Assembly: GCF_008693385.1 (NCBI RefSeq)
Contig: NZ_CP044067.1
Coordinates: 1,116,001 to 1,180,000 of the forward strand
Origin: Cupriavidus pauculus
Lineage (GTDB): Bacteria; Pseudomonadota; Gammaproteobacteria; Burkholderiales; Burkholderiaceae
Reading direction: 5' to 3'
DNA: 64,000 bases
Below the pieces are notes generated by a model that was not told the origin of the DNA, ran no database searches, and worked only from the letters and a program-made list of their open reading frames with translations. Made by a program: the position numbers and the translations under genes. Of this stretch, positions 17,804-25,348 are shown one piece after another. Numbering within the stretch: the first letter of the stretch is position 1; every line of letters starts with the position of its first letter.

Positions 17804-18460
17804 TTATGGCCGCGACTGGATAAGCGCCAACGCATGCTGGTGGCCGAGCATCCAGCCGGTCGTAACGACGCATTTCATACGGACCAGTCCGACAATTCGC
17901 TGGAAGTCCTCGGTCAGGTCGCGCATGAAGATTGGCTCGTGATGCGAAATACGATTGCGCAGCTTGCGAACCTGCTCCAGGTCGCCATAGATCGCTTGCC
18001 TGAGCTGGCACACTGGCTTACCCGCATCCAGATTTGGGAATACTCTCAGCAGATGCGGCTGCCATAGCCGGACATCGTAGCGGCTGGTGAACATTCGCTG
18101 CCAGAAGTGAAACGAGAGTTCCGGGATGACTTTTCCCGCCGACGAACAACCGTCGCGTGCCTGCCGAAGCGCCGTGGCCATCGGGCCGGCCGGCAAGCTT
18201 CTTTCGAACGTGGCGGACCACGGCCAGAGCGGGCCATAGATCGCCTCCAACACATCCGCTACGGCATTGCGAACCGTGACCTCGCAGACATGAAGAGGGG
18301 GCATCAAGGCACCCGATACTTTTGCGTTCCAGGCGTACAACTCCAGCGCCGCGGGACTTTCATCGCCCACGACCTGGCATGCCGCCTCGTAGGTTTCCAT
18401 GCGCGCAGTGGAGATAACGCGCCTGACAGCATGGATCGTTTCTTTCGTTGTTGACGTCAT
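17804..18460 (-). CDS. Abi_2-like (AbiD/AbiF) HEPN-fold protein
   Basis: 218 residues. The C-terminal segment EQVRKLRNRISHHEPIF, near residue 168, is the hallmark of the Abi_2 family, with the R-N-x3-H core of HEPN ribonucleases. LYAWNAKVSGALMPPLHVCEVTVRNAV near residue 40 is also typical. Some Abi_2 members cause abortive infection of phage-infected cells; chromosomal copies such as this are mostly untested. It stands alone, with no obvious antitoxin or methylase partner, divergent from nothing and followed by the metE upstream region. A cytoplasmic RNA-cleaving or RNA-binding role is inferred. Confidence 0.8.
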   Translation of the reverse strand: MTSTTKETIHAVRRVISTARMETYEAACQVVGDESPAALELYAWNAKVSGALMPPLHVCEVTVRNAVADVLEAIYGPLWPWSATFERSLPAGPMATALRQARDGCSSAGKVIPELSFHFWQRMFTSRYDVRLWQPHLLRVFPNLDAGKPVCQLRQAIYGDLEQVRKLRNRISHHEPIFMRDLTEDFQRIVGLVRMKCVVTTGWMLGHQHALALIQSRP

Positions 18461-18533
18461 TTGCCGGATGCCTTAGAGTCGGGCCCATGAGCTTTGGGAC
18501 TCGCGGGCGCAAGCCTCCCCCCAGGGACGTAGG

Positions 18534-18569
18534 AGTAAGCAACACAGTAAGCAGCACAGTAAGCAACAC
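18534..18569. repeat. Three tandem copies of a 12-base repeat
   Basis: AGTAAGCAACAC, AGTAAGCAGCAC, AGTAAGCAACAC run head to tail and lead directly into the terminator stem; a fourth, partial copy (AGTAAAAG) forms the stem's base. One copy differs at one base. No protein-coding role is evident. Slippage expansion is the simplest explanation. Confidence 0.85.
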
Positions 18570-18570
18570 A

Positions 18571-18600
18571 GTAAAAGCCCGCCGACAGGCGGGCTTTTAC
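18571..18600. terminator. Strong bidirectional hairpin terminator
   Basis: A perfect 13-base stem (GTAAAAGCCCGCC / GGCGGGCTTTTAC) with a four-base loop. The AT ends of the stem supply T runs on both strands. It lies 74 bases beyond the 3' end of the MFS gene on the minus strand, so it probably ends that transcript before it reaches the Abi-like gene. Confidence 0.85.
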
Positions 18601-18673
18601 GTTCTTCGCTTCAACTCACGCAAGTGTGCATCCGTCGGTGCAACACCGTCTCGTCCTTAAGCAAATCCAGTCA

Positions 18674-19909
18674 TCAGCAGCGCGGTCCTCTCGCTCGCAT
18701 CGCGAAGCAGATCATTGCCCCCACCGTCAGCGCCCCCGCTGCAATCGACAGTGACACACCGAAGCTGCCCGTGCGCGCCACCGTCGTTGCCGCCAGTGGC
18801 GGTCCGGCGATCTGGCCCACGGCGTAGATCGCCGTCATCAGGCTGATCAGCGTCGGGGAGCGCGGGCCCGCCAGGCGGTGGGCTTCGCGCATCGAGACGG
18901 CGATCAATGCGGTGAAAGGCAGGCCTACCAGCACGCTGCTGAGCGCGAGGCCGTTCGTCGATTGCCATGCTGCCGCGAGCGCGACGCCGACCGCCTGTGT
19001 GAGGTACAGCCCCGCCAGCATGCGCCAGTTGTCCCGATGGCTGCCGACGCGCGTGACGAGCGCCGCGCCGATTGTCACGCCCACGCCGAACAGTGGCCAG
19101 AACAGATCCACCCAGATGCTGCCCGGCATCGCCTGCCGCGCGATGACGGGCAGGAACGTCGCGGTGATGATGTAGCCGAAGCCGGCCAGCCCGTAAGCCG
19201 CGGTTAGCGCGAGCGCGCGCGGGGCGAGCCACGGCGCCGAACCCCCATCACCGGCCCCATCACCGGCCCCATCGCCGGGCCCATCGCCGGGCCGCGTTCC
19301 CACGCCGGTGGGCCATGGCGTGAGCACGCGCCAGATCGCCGCGACGAGTACCGCGCCCACGCCGGCAAAGCACGCCCACCCCTGCCGCGCGCTCCAGTGC
19401 ATCGCCGCCATCGCGAATGCGGGGGTCCCAGTGAGAACGATGCCCACCCCCGTGCCGCAGAACATCAGCCCGATCCACGTGGGACGGCCAAGCCCAGTCA
19501 GCCCCTGCATGCACCATGCCGTCGCGTGAATCATGACCAGCGCGCTCGCCATGCCGGCCAGCGCGCGCCAGAGCATCCATAGCGCCAGACTGCCGGGCAA
19601 CGCCATGGCAAAGGTGAGCAGCACCGTGAGCACCAATGCGTATCGCGCCGTACGCGCGGACTCCGTACGCCAGACCAGACCGAGCAGCGATCCCGCGAGA
19701 TAGCCCGCGTAGTTCGCAGTGGCCAGCGCCCCACCCTGCGAGAGCGTGACGGTGCCGTCGTGCAGCATCATCGGCAGCAGTGGCGTGAATGCAAACCGGC
19801 CGATGCCGAGCGACACCGCAAGGCAGACGAGTCCTGCAACGGCCACGGTCCATGGGCCGGTCACCGGCCTCGCGCCGTCAGCGCCCTCGACAGCCCTCGC
19901 GATGGCCAT
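18674..19909 (-). CDS. YbfB/YjiJ family MFS transporter
   Basis: 411 residues, 12 predicted membrane helices. The N-terminus VCLAVSLGIGRFAFTPLLPMML and the segments GSLLGLVWR and GVGIVLTGTPAF match the YbfB/YjiJ group of uncharacterised exporters. The central loop between helices 6 and 7 carries a low-complexity run of four PGDG/AGDG units, encoded by tandem 12-base repeats. Its ATG overlaps the stop of the pyrrolidone-carboxylate peptidase gene by one base (TGATG), so the two are co-translated. An export role connected with pyroglutamate or small peptides is possible but unproven. Confidence 0.88.
   Translation of the reverse strand: MAIARAVEGADGARPVTGPWTVAVAGLVCLAVSLGIGRFAFTPLLPMMLHDGTVTLSQGGALATANYAGYLAGSLLGLVWRTESARTARYALVLTVLLTFAMALPGSLALWMLWRALAGMASALVMIHATAWCMQGLTGLGRPTWIGLMFCGTGVGIVLTGTPAFAMAAMHWSARQGWACFAGVGAVLVAAIWRVLTPWPTGVGTRPGDGPGDGAGDGAGDGGSAPWLAPRALALTAAYGLAGFGYIITATFLPVIARQAMPGSIWVDLFWPLFGVGVTIGAALVTRVGSHRDNWRMLAGLYLTQAVGVALAAAWQSTNGLALSSVLVGLPFTALIAVSMREAHRLAGPRSPTLISLMTAIYAVGQIAGPPLAATTVARTGSFGVSLSIAAGALTVGAMICFAMRARGPRC
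19244..19291. repeat. Four tandem 12-base repeats within the MFS gene
   Basis: Two copies of CCCATCACCGGC followed by two of CCCATCGCCGGG. On the coding strand they encode PGDG-like units in the cytoplasmic central loop of the transporter. In-frame unit length means copy number changes would not break the protein. Confidence 0.85.
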
Positions 19910-20556
19910 CAGTGCGTGGCCCCCGCCGACTCCCTGACGTCCTGCACCGTCGCCAGCGATGTCGCGACCATGACCTCGATGGCCGCAATCAGCGTCCGCA
20001 CATCGAGGCTCGGTGCCCCGGGATGATGGGCGGCCATCTCCGGCAGATACGGCACGTGCACGAACCCGCCGCGCAATGCCGGCCGCTCCGTCGCGATGTA
20101 ATGCGCGAGCGAATAGAAGATGGTGTTGCAGTTATAAGTGCCCGCCGTCTGCGACACCGACGCTGGAATGCCCGCCTCGCGCAATGCGCGCACCAATGCC
20201 TTGATCGGCAGCGTCGAGAAATAACCGACCGGACCGCCCCCGACCACCGGCACATCGACGGGCTGCCGCCCGGCATTGTCCGGAATGCGCGCATCGACGA
20301 TATTGATCGCCACGCGTTCGATCGACACATCGGGACGGCCGCCTGCCTGTCCGAGGCACAGCACGAGCACGGGATCGACCGTCTCGATATGGCCGATCAG
20401 CGCCTGCCGCACCTCGCCAATCACGCAAGGCAACTGGCGCGCCACGATGCGCGCCTCACCGACGACGCGCCCGTCCACCGCACGCACCGCCTCCCATGAA
20501 GGGTTCAGCGTCTCGCCATCGAATGGCTCTATGCCCGTTACCAGTACTGTGTCCAT
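19909..20556 (-). CDS. pcp: Pyrrolidone-carboxylate peptidase (pyroglutamyl peptidase I)
   Basis: 215 residues, the normal length. Removes N-terminal pyroglutamate from peptides in the cytoplasm. The family landmarks are [20 protein letters not shown] at the start, [20 protein letters not shown] (Glu region), [11 protein letters not shown] with the catalytic Cys, and [11 protein letters not shown] with the catalytic His. ATG 20556 is chosen because family homology begins exactly there; the open frame extends 29 codons further with no family match. It is first in a two-gene unit with the MFS transporter and divergent from a LysR gene, its likely regulator. Confidence 0.93.
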   Translation of the reverse strand: MDTVLVTGIEPFDGETLNPSWEAVRAVDGRVVGEARIVARQLPCVIGEVRQALIGHIETVDPVLVLCLGQAGGRPDVSIERVAINIVDARIPDNAGRQPVDVPVVGGGPVGYFSTLPIKALVRALREAGIPASVSQTAGTYNCNTIFYSLAHYIATERPALRGGFVHVPYLPEMAAHHPGAPSLDVRTLIAAIEVMVATSLATVQDVRESAGATH

Positions 20557-20619
20557 GGAATCCCCCGTGCACGAAATCATCGAAACAGATATCGTAAGCA
20601 TCTGATCCGCATTCCTGAA

Positions 20620-20638
20620 ATGGATATTCGATATCCAT
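20620..20638. promoter_or_regulatory. Perfect inverted repeat between pcp and lysR
   Basis: ATGGATAT-TCG-ATATCCAT, eight-base arms, 12 bases upstream of the LysR ATG and about 64 upstream of pcp. The position suits an autoregulatory LysR operator that also controls the divergent pcp-MFS pair. Confidence 0.6.
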
Positions 20639-20650
20639 GACATTCACAGC

Positions 20651-21583
20651 ATGAATCTATCCCGCGTCGATCTGAATTTGCTCGTTACGTTCGAAGCGCT
20701 CTACCAAACCCGCAATGTCACGCTCGCGGGCCAGCGCCTGAACCGCGCGCAACCGTCGGTCAGCAACGCGCTCACGCGCCTGCGCGCGCTGTTCGGCGAC
20801 GATCTGTTCGTGCGGGGTACCGCCGGCATGCAGCCGACCGAATTGGCGCACGCGCTGATGCCCGGGATATCGCTCGCGCTCGATCATGTCCGTCAGACCA
20901 TGGGTCAGACCGTGGCCTTCGACCCCGCAGTGCCGGCGGGCCGCCGCTTCACCATCGCCGCCAGCGACTACGCAGACGTCGTGCTGCTGCCGCATGTGAT
21001 CGGCCGCCTTCGGCGATCGGCACCCGATATCGACCTGCGCGTCATGGCGCTGGACCGCGCCACCATCCACGATCAGCTCGATCACGGCGTGGCGGATGTC
21101 GCCATCAGCGGCCACCTGTCCACGCCAAAGCGCATGGTCCGGACGACGCTGTATCGGGAAGATTTCGTCTGCATCGCACATCGCGAGCATCCACTGCTGC
21201 GCGGAACCCGCCAGCGCCGCACGATCGATCTCGCGACTTATCTGAAGCTGCCGCATGCGCTGTTCGTCCCCAGCGACGACGGCTCGCGGCGCGGCGTCAT
21301 CGACGGCAGGCTCGAGCAATTGGGCGAGCATCGCCGCGTGGCCGCGACGTTCTCGCATATCGTCGCCCTGCCGCTCGCCGTCGCCAGCAGCGATCTCGTG
21401 GCGACCATGGCCAGACGCGCGGCACAACAACTCGCCACGCCTGATGTCAGGATCTACGAACTGCCGAAGGCACTGACCGAGACCGCGTTCGATATCGATC
21501 TGATCCACACGCGGCGGGCGCGCGTGGATGCGGGCGTGACGTGGCTGCGGGAAGAGATCGCCGCAGCCGTGCAGGCGCTTTAG
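20651..21583 (+). CDS. LysR-family transcriptional regulator (NodD/LeuO-like branch)
   Basis: 310 residues. The N-terminus MNLSRVDLNLLVTFEALYQT with recognition segment LNRAQPSVSNALTRLRALFG is typical of the NodD/LeuO/PcpR-like branch. FVRGTAGMQPTELA follows, as in those regulators. Divergent from pcp, with a perfect dyad between the two starts. It ends 7 bases from the convergent cytochrome P460 gene. Effector unknown. Confidence 0.93.
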   Translation: MNLSRVDLNLLVTFEALYQTRNVTLAGQRLNRAQPSVSNALTRLRALFGDDLFVRGTAGMQPTELAHALMPGISLALDHVRQTMGQTVAFDPAVPAGRRFTIAASDYADVVLLPHVIGRLRRSAPDIDLRVMALDRATIHDQLDHGVADVAISGHLSTPKRMVRTTLYREDFVCIAHREHPLLRGTRQRRTIDLATYLKLPHALFVPSDDGSRRGVIDGRLEQLGEHRRVAATFSHIVALPLAVASSDLVATMARRAAQQLATPDVRIYELPKALTETAFDIDLIHTRRARVDAGVTWLREEIAAAVQAL

Positions 21584-21590
21584 AGGCCGG

Positions 21591-22217
21591 TCATTTCTTG
21601 AGCGGCGGATAGCCCTGCGTGAAAATCCACTCGGTCGCCTTGGCCGGCGTATGGCAGGCCAGGCAGTTCTGCTTGTAGTTGAAGGTGGGCATCGGCACAC
21701 CGCTTTTCATCGGCAGATTGCGGGAGGCCACGGTCGGCTTGCCATCGTCGAACCACGCCCATCCCCAGCCATCGCCCCACGTGTCACCCTGCGGATAACG
21801 CCCCTTGGCATCGCGCACCATCACGAACCATCCGCGAAGTTTCTCCGAATGGCTGACGGTGCCCGTGGTCATCGGCTCGGTTGCCGCGACGTACACTTCC
21901 TTCACGAGCACGGTGCCGTCGGGAAAGCTCCCGTTCTTGCGATAGGCATCGATGGTGCCGGGCGAGGCATAGACGACGTGGAGTTCTTCCGAGCCCGCCC
22001 CCTGATCCTTGGCGACTGCCCACGTGCCGAGGAAGTTGTATGTGGTGCGATAGCCATCGGGCACCCGCAGCTTGCCCGAAGCATCGACCGCCGCACCGGG
22101 CTTGTCGGCCGCCGACGCGTGCGGCGCATGGATGGCAACGCCAATCGACACGGTGGCCACGGCGGCCACTAACGCACCGCGCCACCCGCGACGCACCGAT
22201 CCTCGATATGCACTCAT
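21591..22217 (-). CDS. Cytochrome P460 family protein
   Basis: 208 residues from ATG 22217 (preceded by GGGGAACGG). A signal peptide covers about residues 1-35, ending at HASAADKPG, so the protein is periplasmic. Near the C-terminus NCLACHTPAK gives a CxxCH haem c attachment motif. The body (YRTTYNFLGTWAV, SPGTIDAYRKNGSFPDGTVLVKE) is the P460 domain. Known P460 proteins oxidise hydroxylamine or bind NO, using an unusual Lys-haem cross-link; whether that Lys is present cannot be judged here. No partner cytochrome genes are adjacent. Confidence 0.88.
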   Translation of the reverse strand: MSAYRGSVRRGWRGALVAAVATVSIGVAIHAPHASAADKPGAAVDASGKLRVPDGYRTTYNFLGTWAVAKDQGAGSEELHVVYASPGTIDAYRKNGSFPDGTVLVKEVYVAATEPMTTGTVSHSEKLRGWFVMVRDAKGRYPQGDTWGDGWGWAWFDDGKPTVASRNLPMKSGVPMPTFNYKQNCLACHTPAKATEWIFTQGYPPLKK

Positions 22218-22322
22218 TTGCCGTTCCCCTGCTTGTGGTGTCAACAAGCATGGTTCAGCACAATGGGCTCCGCAATACTGCCTTGGTAGAACGAGATATG
22301 GCCGAGGGCGTGGTCCGCGCTT

Positions 22323-23504
22323 TCAGTCCGCGATGGCGAACGCGCCGCCCCGCCCAAACACGGCCTCCGCAAAGCGCTCGCCCATCCGCAGGTGCGCGGC
22401 CCCGTCGGGGTGGAGTTCGTCCGGCAGCGGCAACTCGCTGGCGTCCTGCTCGCCGTATAGTGCGAGCCCGTCCAGGTAATACAGGTTCGGATCGGTCGCC
22501 GCGCGCTGCCGCACGATGTCGCGCAACGTATCGCGGATGACAGCGAGCGTCAGCTTTCCATTCGCGACGTCTGCCGCGTCGCCGCCCGCCAGAAAGGACA
22601 GCCGGCCGGCCGCCAGTGCCGTCATATCGAACACGGTGGGACCCGGCGCGTGCTCATGGATCGGGCAATAGATCGGCGAGACGATCAACAGCGGCGTCGT
22701 CGGATGCCCCTCGCGAATCGTGTCGAGGAAACCGTGCACCGCGGGCGTGAAGGCCCGCAGCCGCATCAGATCGTAGTTGACGACGTTGATGCCGAGCTTC
22801 AGGCTGATGAGGTCGGCGCGCGTATCGCGCATCGTGCGCGCCGCGAACGGGTCGAGCAGTGCGCTGCCGCCGAGTCCGAAGTTGATCAGCTCCACCTCGC
22901 TTTTCAATGCCGCGACCGCGGGCCAGGTCGTTGTGGCACTGTCGCCATTCGATCCATGGCTGATGGAACTGCCATGATGGAGCCAGACGCGCCGGCCATC
23001 GTTGCCGACGGGTTCGACCGGTGCGGAGGCATGCAGTGCGACGAGCTCCGTGATCTCGCTGTACGGCAGCCAGATCTCGACGCGCTTGTCGTGCGCGGGC
23101 AGTCCGCCGAACACGAGCCTGGCAATCTCGCCCGGTTGCGTGGTGGACGTCCCGGCCTTCATATCGAGGATCACGGTATCGCCGCCATCCGCACTGCATT
23201 GCCGCACAAGCCGCCCATCGACCAGCAGGTCATAGACGCCAACAGGGCGCGGCGGCATACCGGCATACGAGCGCCGTATGGGAAACACATCGAGCGCGAT
23301 ATCGGTTGCGGCAGTCCGAAAAACGAGCCGGACACCGGAAGGCTGCGCCTCGGCCATCCCAAGCTGCGGATCGGCACACTGCGCACGCGCCCACGCAGGC
23401 AACCGGTGCGGCATCAGCCCCCGCGCCGTCGCCTCGAGCTCGCAGGCCCCTCGAAGGATCGATGCGGTGATGGGTACCGTGACCCAGGTGAATTGATCGT
23501 TCAT
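22323..23504 (-). CDS. SGNH/GDSL hydrolase family protein
   Basis: About 393 residues from ATG 23504; the frame could start 13 codons further up (MAVSFLAAL), but family-like sequence begins at MNDQFTWVTVPITASILRG. An N-terminal beta-rich domain is followed by the hydrolase domain. HHGSSISHGSNG is the block I Ser region, INFGLGGSALLDPF the Gly/Asn block, LGINVVNYDLMR the GxN block, and DELHPDGAAHLRMGERF the C-terminal Asp-x-x-His pair. Probably hydrolyses an ester or acyl group; substrate unknown. It stands alone, divergent from a lipoprotein gene. Confidence 0.85.
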   Translation of the reverse strand: MNDQFTWVTVPITASILRGACELEATARGLMPHRLPAWARAQCADPQLGMAEAQPSGVRLVFRTAATDIALDVFPIRRSYAGMPPRPVGVYDLLVDGRLVRQCSADGGDTVILDMKAGTSTTQPGEIARLVFGGLPAHDKRVEIWLPYSEITELVALHASAPVEPVGNDGRRVWLHHGSSISHGSNGDSATTTWPAVAALKSEVELINFGLGGSALLDPFAARTMRDTRADLISLKLGINVVNYDLMRLRAFTPAVHGFLDTIREGHPTTPLLIVSPIYCPIHEHAPGPTVFDMTALAAGRLSFLAGGDAADVANGKLTLAVIRDTLRDIVRQRAATDPNLYYLDGLALYGEQDASELPLPDELHPDGAAHLRMGERFAEAVFGRGGAFAIAD

Positions 23505-23651
23505 GGTGATCGGGAGCAGCGCGGCAAGAAAAGAAACCGCCATGATAATCCCGCGGGAATGCTGTCGCCGTGTGACAACACCCCACTTCGAGGGGCGGCC
23601 GGGGCCGAGGCCGGTTTGCTAATCTCGGCGCCTTGCCCGGTTAGTCTTCTC

Positions 23652-24089
23652 ATGAAAAAGCTCCTTCTGCTCGCCCCCGTCCTGCTCCTGGCCGCATGCG
23701 CGACTCGCGTCGACTACCAGGCGTCTACCGTCAGCAATCCGCAGGCGGTCGTCCAGCGCATCCTGTATGAGCAGCCCGGCAAGCGTCGCCCCGAACTGGT
23801 TCAGGTCACCGACCGCTATATGGAATACGGCCGTGGCGTGAAGACGGTGCCCACGCCGGGCACGAGCACGGAGGCCGACACGACGACGACGATTCGGAAA
23901 GGCACCCGTATCTACTACCGGTCCATTGCCGAAACGCGCATCTATCAGAAGAGCAGCCTGTTTGTCGTCGAACCGCGGACGTCGGCAAACCGGCCATTGG
24001 CGCAAATCCTCGTCGTCGACGAGGAATCCGCCAAGCGGATGGCCGATGCGCTGGCGACATTGAAGTCGCAGGCGCCCGAGGGAGATTGA
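23652..24089 (+). CDS. Small lipoprotein of unknown function
   Basis: 145 residues from ATG 23652. The start MKKLLLLAPVLLLAACATRV is a textbook lipoprotein signal with lipobox LAAC (lipidated Cys16). The mature part contains AVVQRILYEQPGKRRPELVQ and a repeated Tyr/Arg pattern around IYYRSIAETRIYQKSSLFVV, probably a beta-sheet. Membrane-anchored in the periplasm. I do not recognise the family. The open frame extends about 1 kb upstream only as the shadow of the hydrolase gene. Confidence 0.85.
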   Translation: MKKLLLLAPVLLLAACATRVDYQASTVSNPQAVVQRILYEQPGKRRPELVQVTDRYMEYGRGVKTVPTPGTSTEADTTTTIRKGTRIYYRSIAETRIYQKSSLFVVEPRTSANRPLAQILVVDEESAKRMADALATLKSQAPEGD

Positions 24090-24249
24090 GCGCATCGCGA
24101 GCGGCAGTTCCCGACCATCAAGGAAACCGCCAATATGGCAGCATGACATTTCCCCGTACGCTGTTTGCCGCAGAGATTCGCGTTCAAGCCAAGACACGCG
24201 ATTTCACGTTAACCCGAGCAAACAATCAAAACAACGGAGGAGACCCGTC

Positions 24250-25230
24250 ATGCCGTATCGCCACCCCATTCTTGCAGGCGCCCTCGGTGCCTGTCTCGCA
24301 TTCAGCGCAACGATTGCGGGGGCGCAGCCGGCTGCCTTCCCCACCAAGCCCATTTCGATCGTCGTCCCCAATCCGCCGGGCGGCGTCGTCGATACCTCGG
24401 CGCGGCTGATTGCCGACTCGCTGGCCAAGGAGATCGGGCAGGCCGTCGTCATCGACAACCGCGCCGGCGGCAGCGGCAATATCGCGTATCAGCTCGTCGC
24501 GCGCGCGCCGAAGGACGGCTATACGCTGCTGGCCTCCTACTCCGCCTATCACGTCGGCAATCCGTCGATGTTCTCGAAGCTGCCGTGGAGCCAGAAGGAT
24601 CTGATTCCCGTCGCGCTGATCTCCGTGGCGACCAACGTCATTACGGTCAATCCGTCGCTGCCGGCGAACAACCTGAAGGAGTTCATCGCGTATCTGAAGC
24701 AGAACCCCGGCAAGGTCAATTACGCGTCGCAGGGCAACGGTTCGCTCTCCCATGTCGGCACGGAACTGTTCGATCAGGTCACCGATACCAGAATGGTGCA
24801 CGTTCCCTACAAGGGTTCGGGTCCCGCCATTCAGGATGTACTGGCCGGCCAGGTGCAGGTGTTCATCACGACGCCGCCGTCGGTGATCGGGCATATCCAG
24901 ACCGGCAAGCTCCGGGCACTGGCCGTGACCAGCAAGACGCGGCATCCGATGCTGCCCAACGTTCCGACCACCGCCGAGGCCGGGCTGCCCGGCTTCGAAC
25001 TGGAAGCCTGGGTGGCCCTGTTCGCACCGGCCGGCACGCCGCCGGAAGTCGTGACGAAGCTCTCCACGAACGTGAAGCAGGTACTCGAGCAATCGGAAAC
25101 GAAGAAGCGCGCAGAAGGCGTCGGCATCGAAGCGCGCTATCTGGACCCGGCTGGCCTGTCCGCGCTGGTGGCGAAGGATACCGAGTACTGGGGCAAGATC
25201 ATCAAGGCCAAGAACATCACGGCCGATTGA
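24250..25230 (+). CDS. Bug/TctC family periplasmic receptor, third copy
   Basis: 326 residues with a signal peptide (LGACLAFSATIAGAQPAAFP, cleavage near residue 25). Family landmarks are FPTKPISIVVPNPPGGVVDT, NRAGGSGNIAYQ and HVPYKGSGPAIQDVLAGQV. A ribosome site (CGGAGGAGAC) precedes ATG 24250. It is isolated: no enzyme or transporter gene is close. Such orphan Bug receptors are common in Burkholderiales and may serve as sensors or feed a distant TctAB. Ligand unknown. Confidence 0.92.
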   Translation: MPYRHPILAGALGACLAFSATIAGAQPAAFPTKPISIVVPNPPGGVVDTSARLIADSLAKEIGQAVVIDNRAGGSGNIAYQLVARAPKDGYTLLASYSAYHVGNPSMFSKLPWSQKDLIPVALISVATNVITVNPSLPANNLKEFIAYLKQNPGKVNYASQGNGSLSHVGTELFDQVTDTRMVHVPYKGSGPAIQDVLAGQVQVFITTPPSVIGHIQTGKLRALAVTSKTRHPMLPNVPTTAEAGLPGFELEAWVALFAPAGTPPEVVTKLSTNVKQVLEQSETKKRAEGVGIEARYLDPAGLSALVAKDTEYWGKIIKAKNITAD

Positions 25231-25348
25231 TCGTCGTGGCAACCGCCGACGCCCGCACGGGCGTCGCGGGTCAAGGGCCGCTACCGGCCATAAGCGGTCC
25301 TCGAACCATGACTACAACCCGATATCTCCGGTTGAGATGTTGTTGGTG

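Noticed and set aside
18448..18660. 70-residue frame across the tandem repeats and terminator
   Set aside because: Reads through a hairpin terminator and repeats; no ribosome site or family likeness.
22650..23651. Long plus-strand extension before the lipoprotein
   Set aside because: Antisense shadow of the SGNH hydrolase gene with no family-like sequence; the lipoprotein signal begins at 23652.
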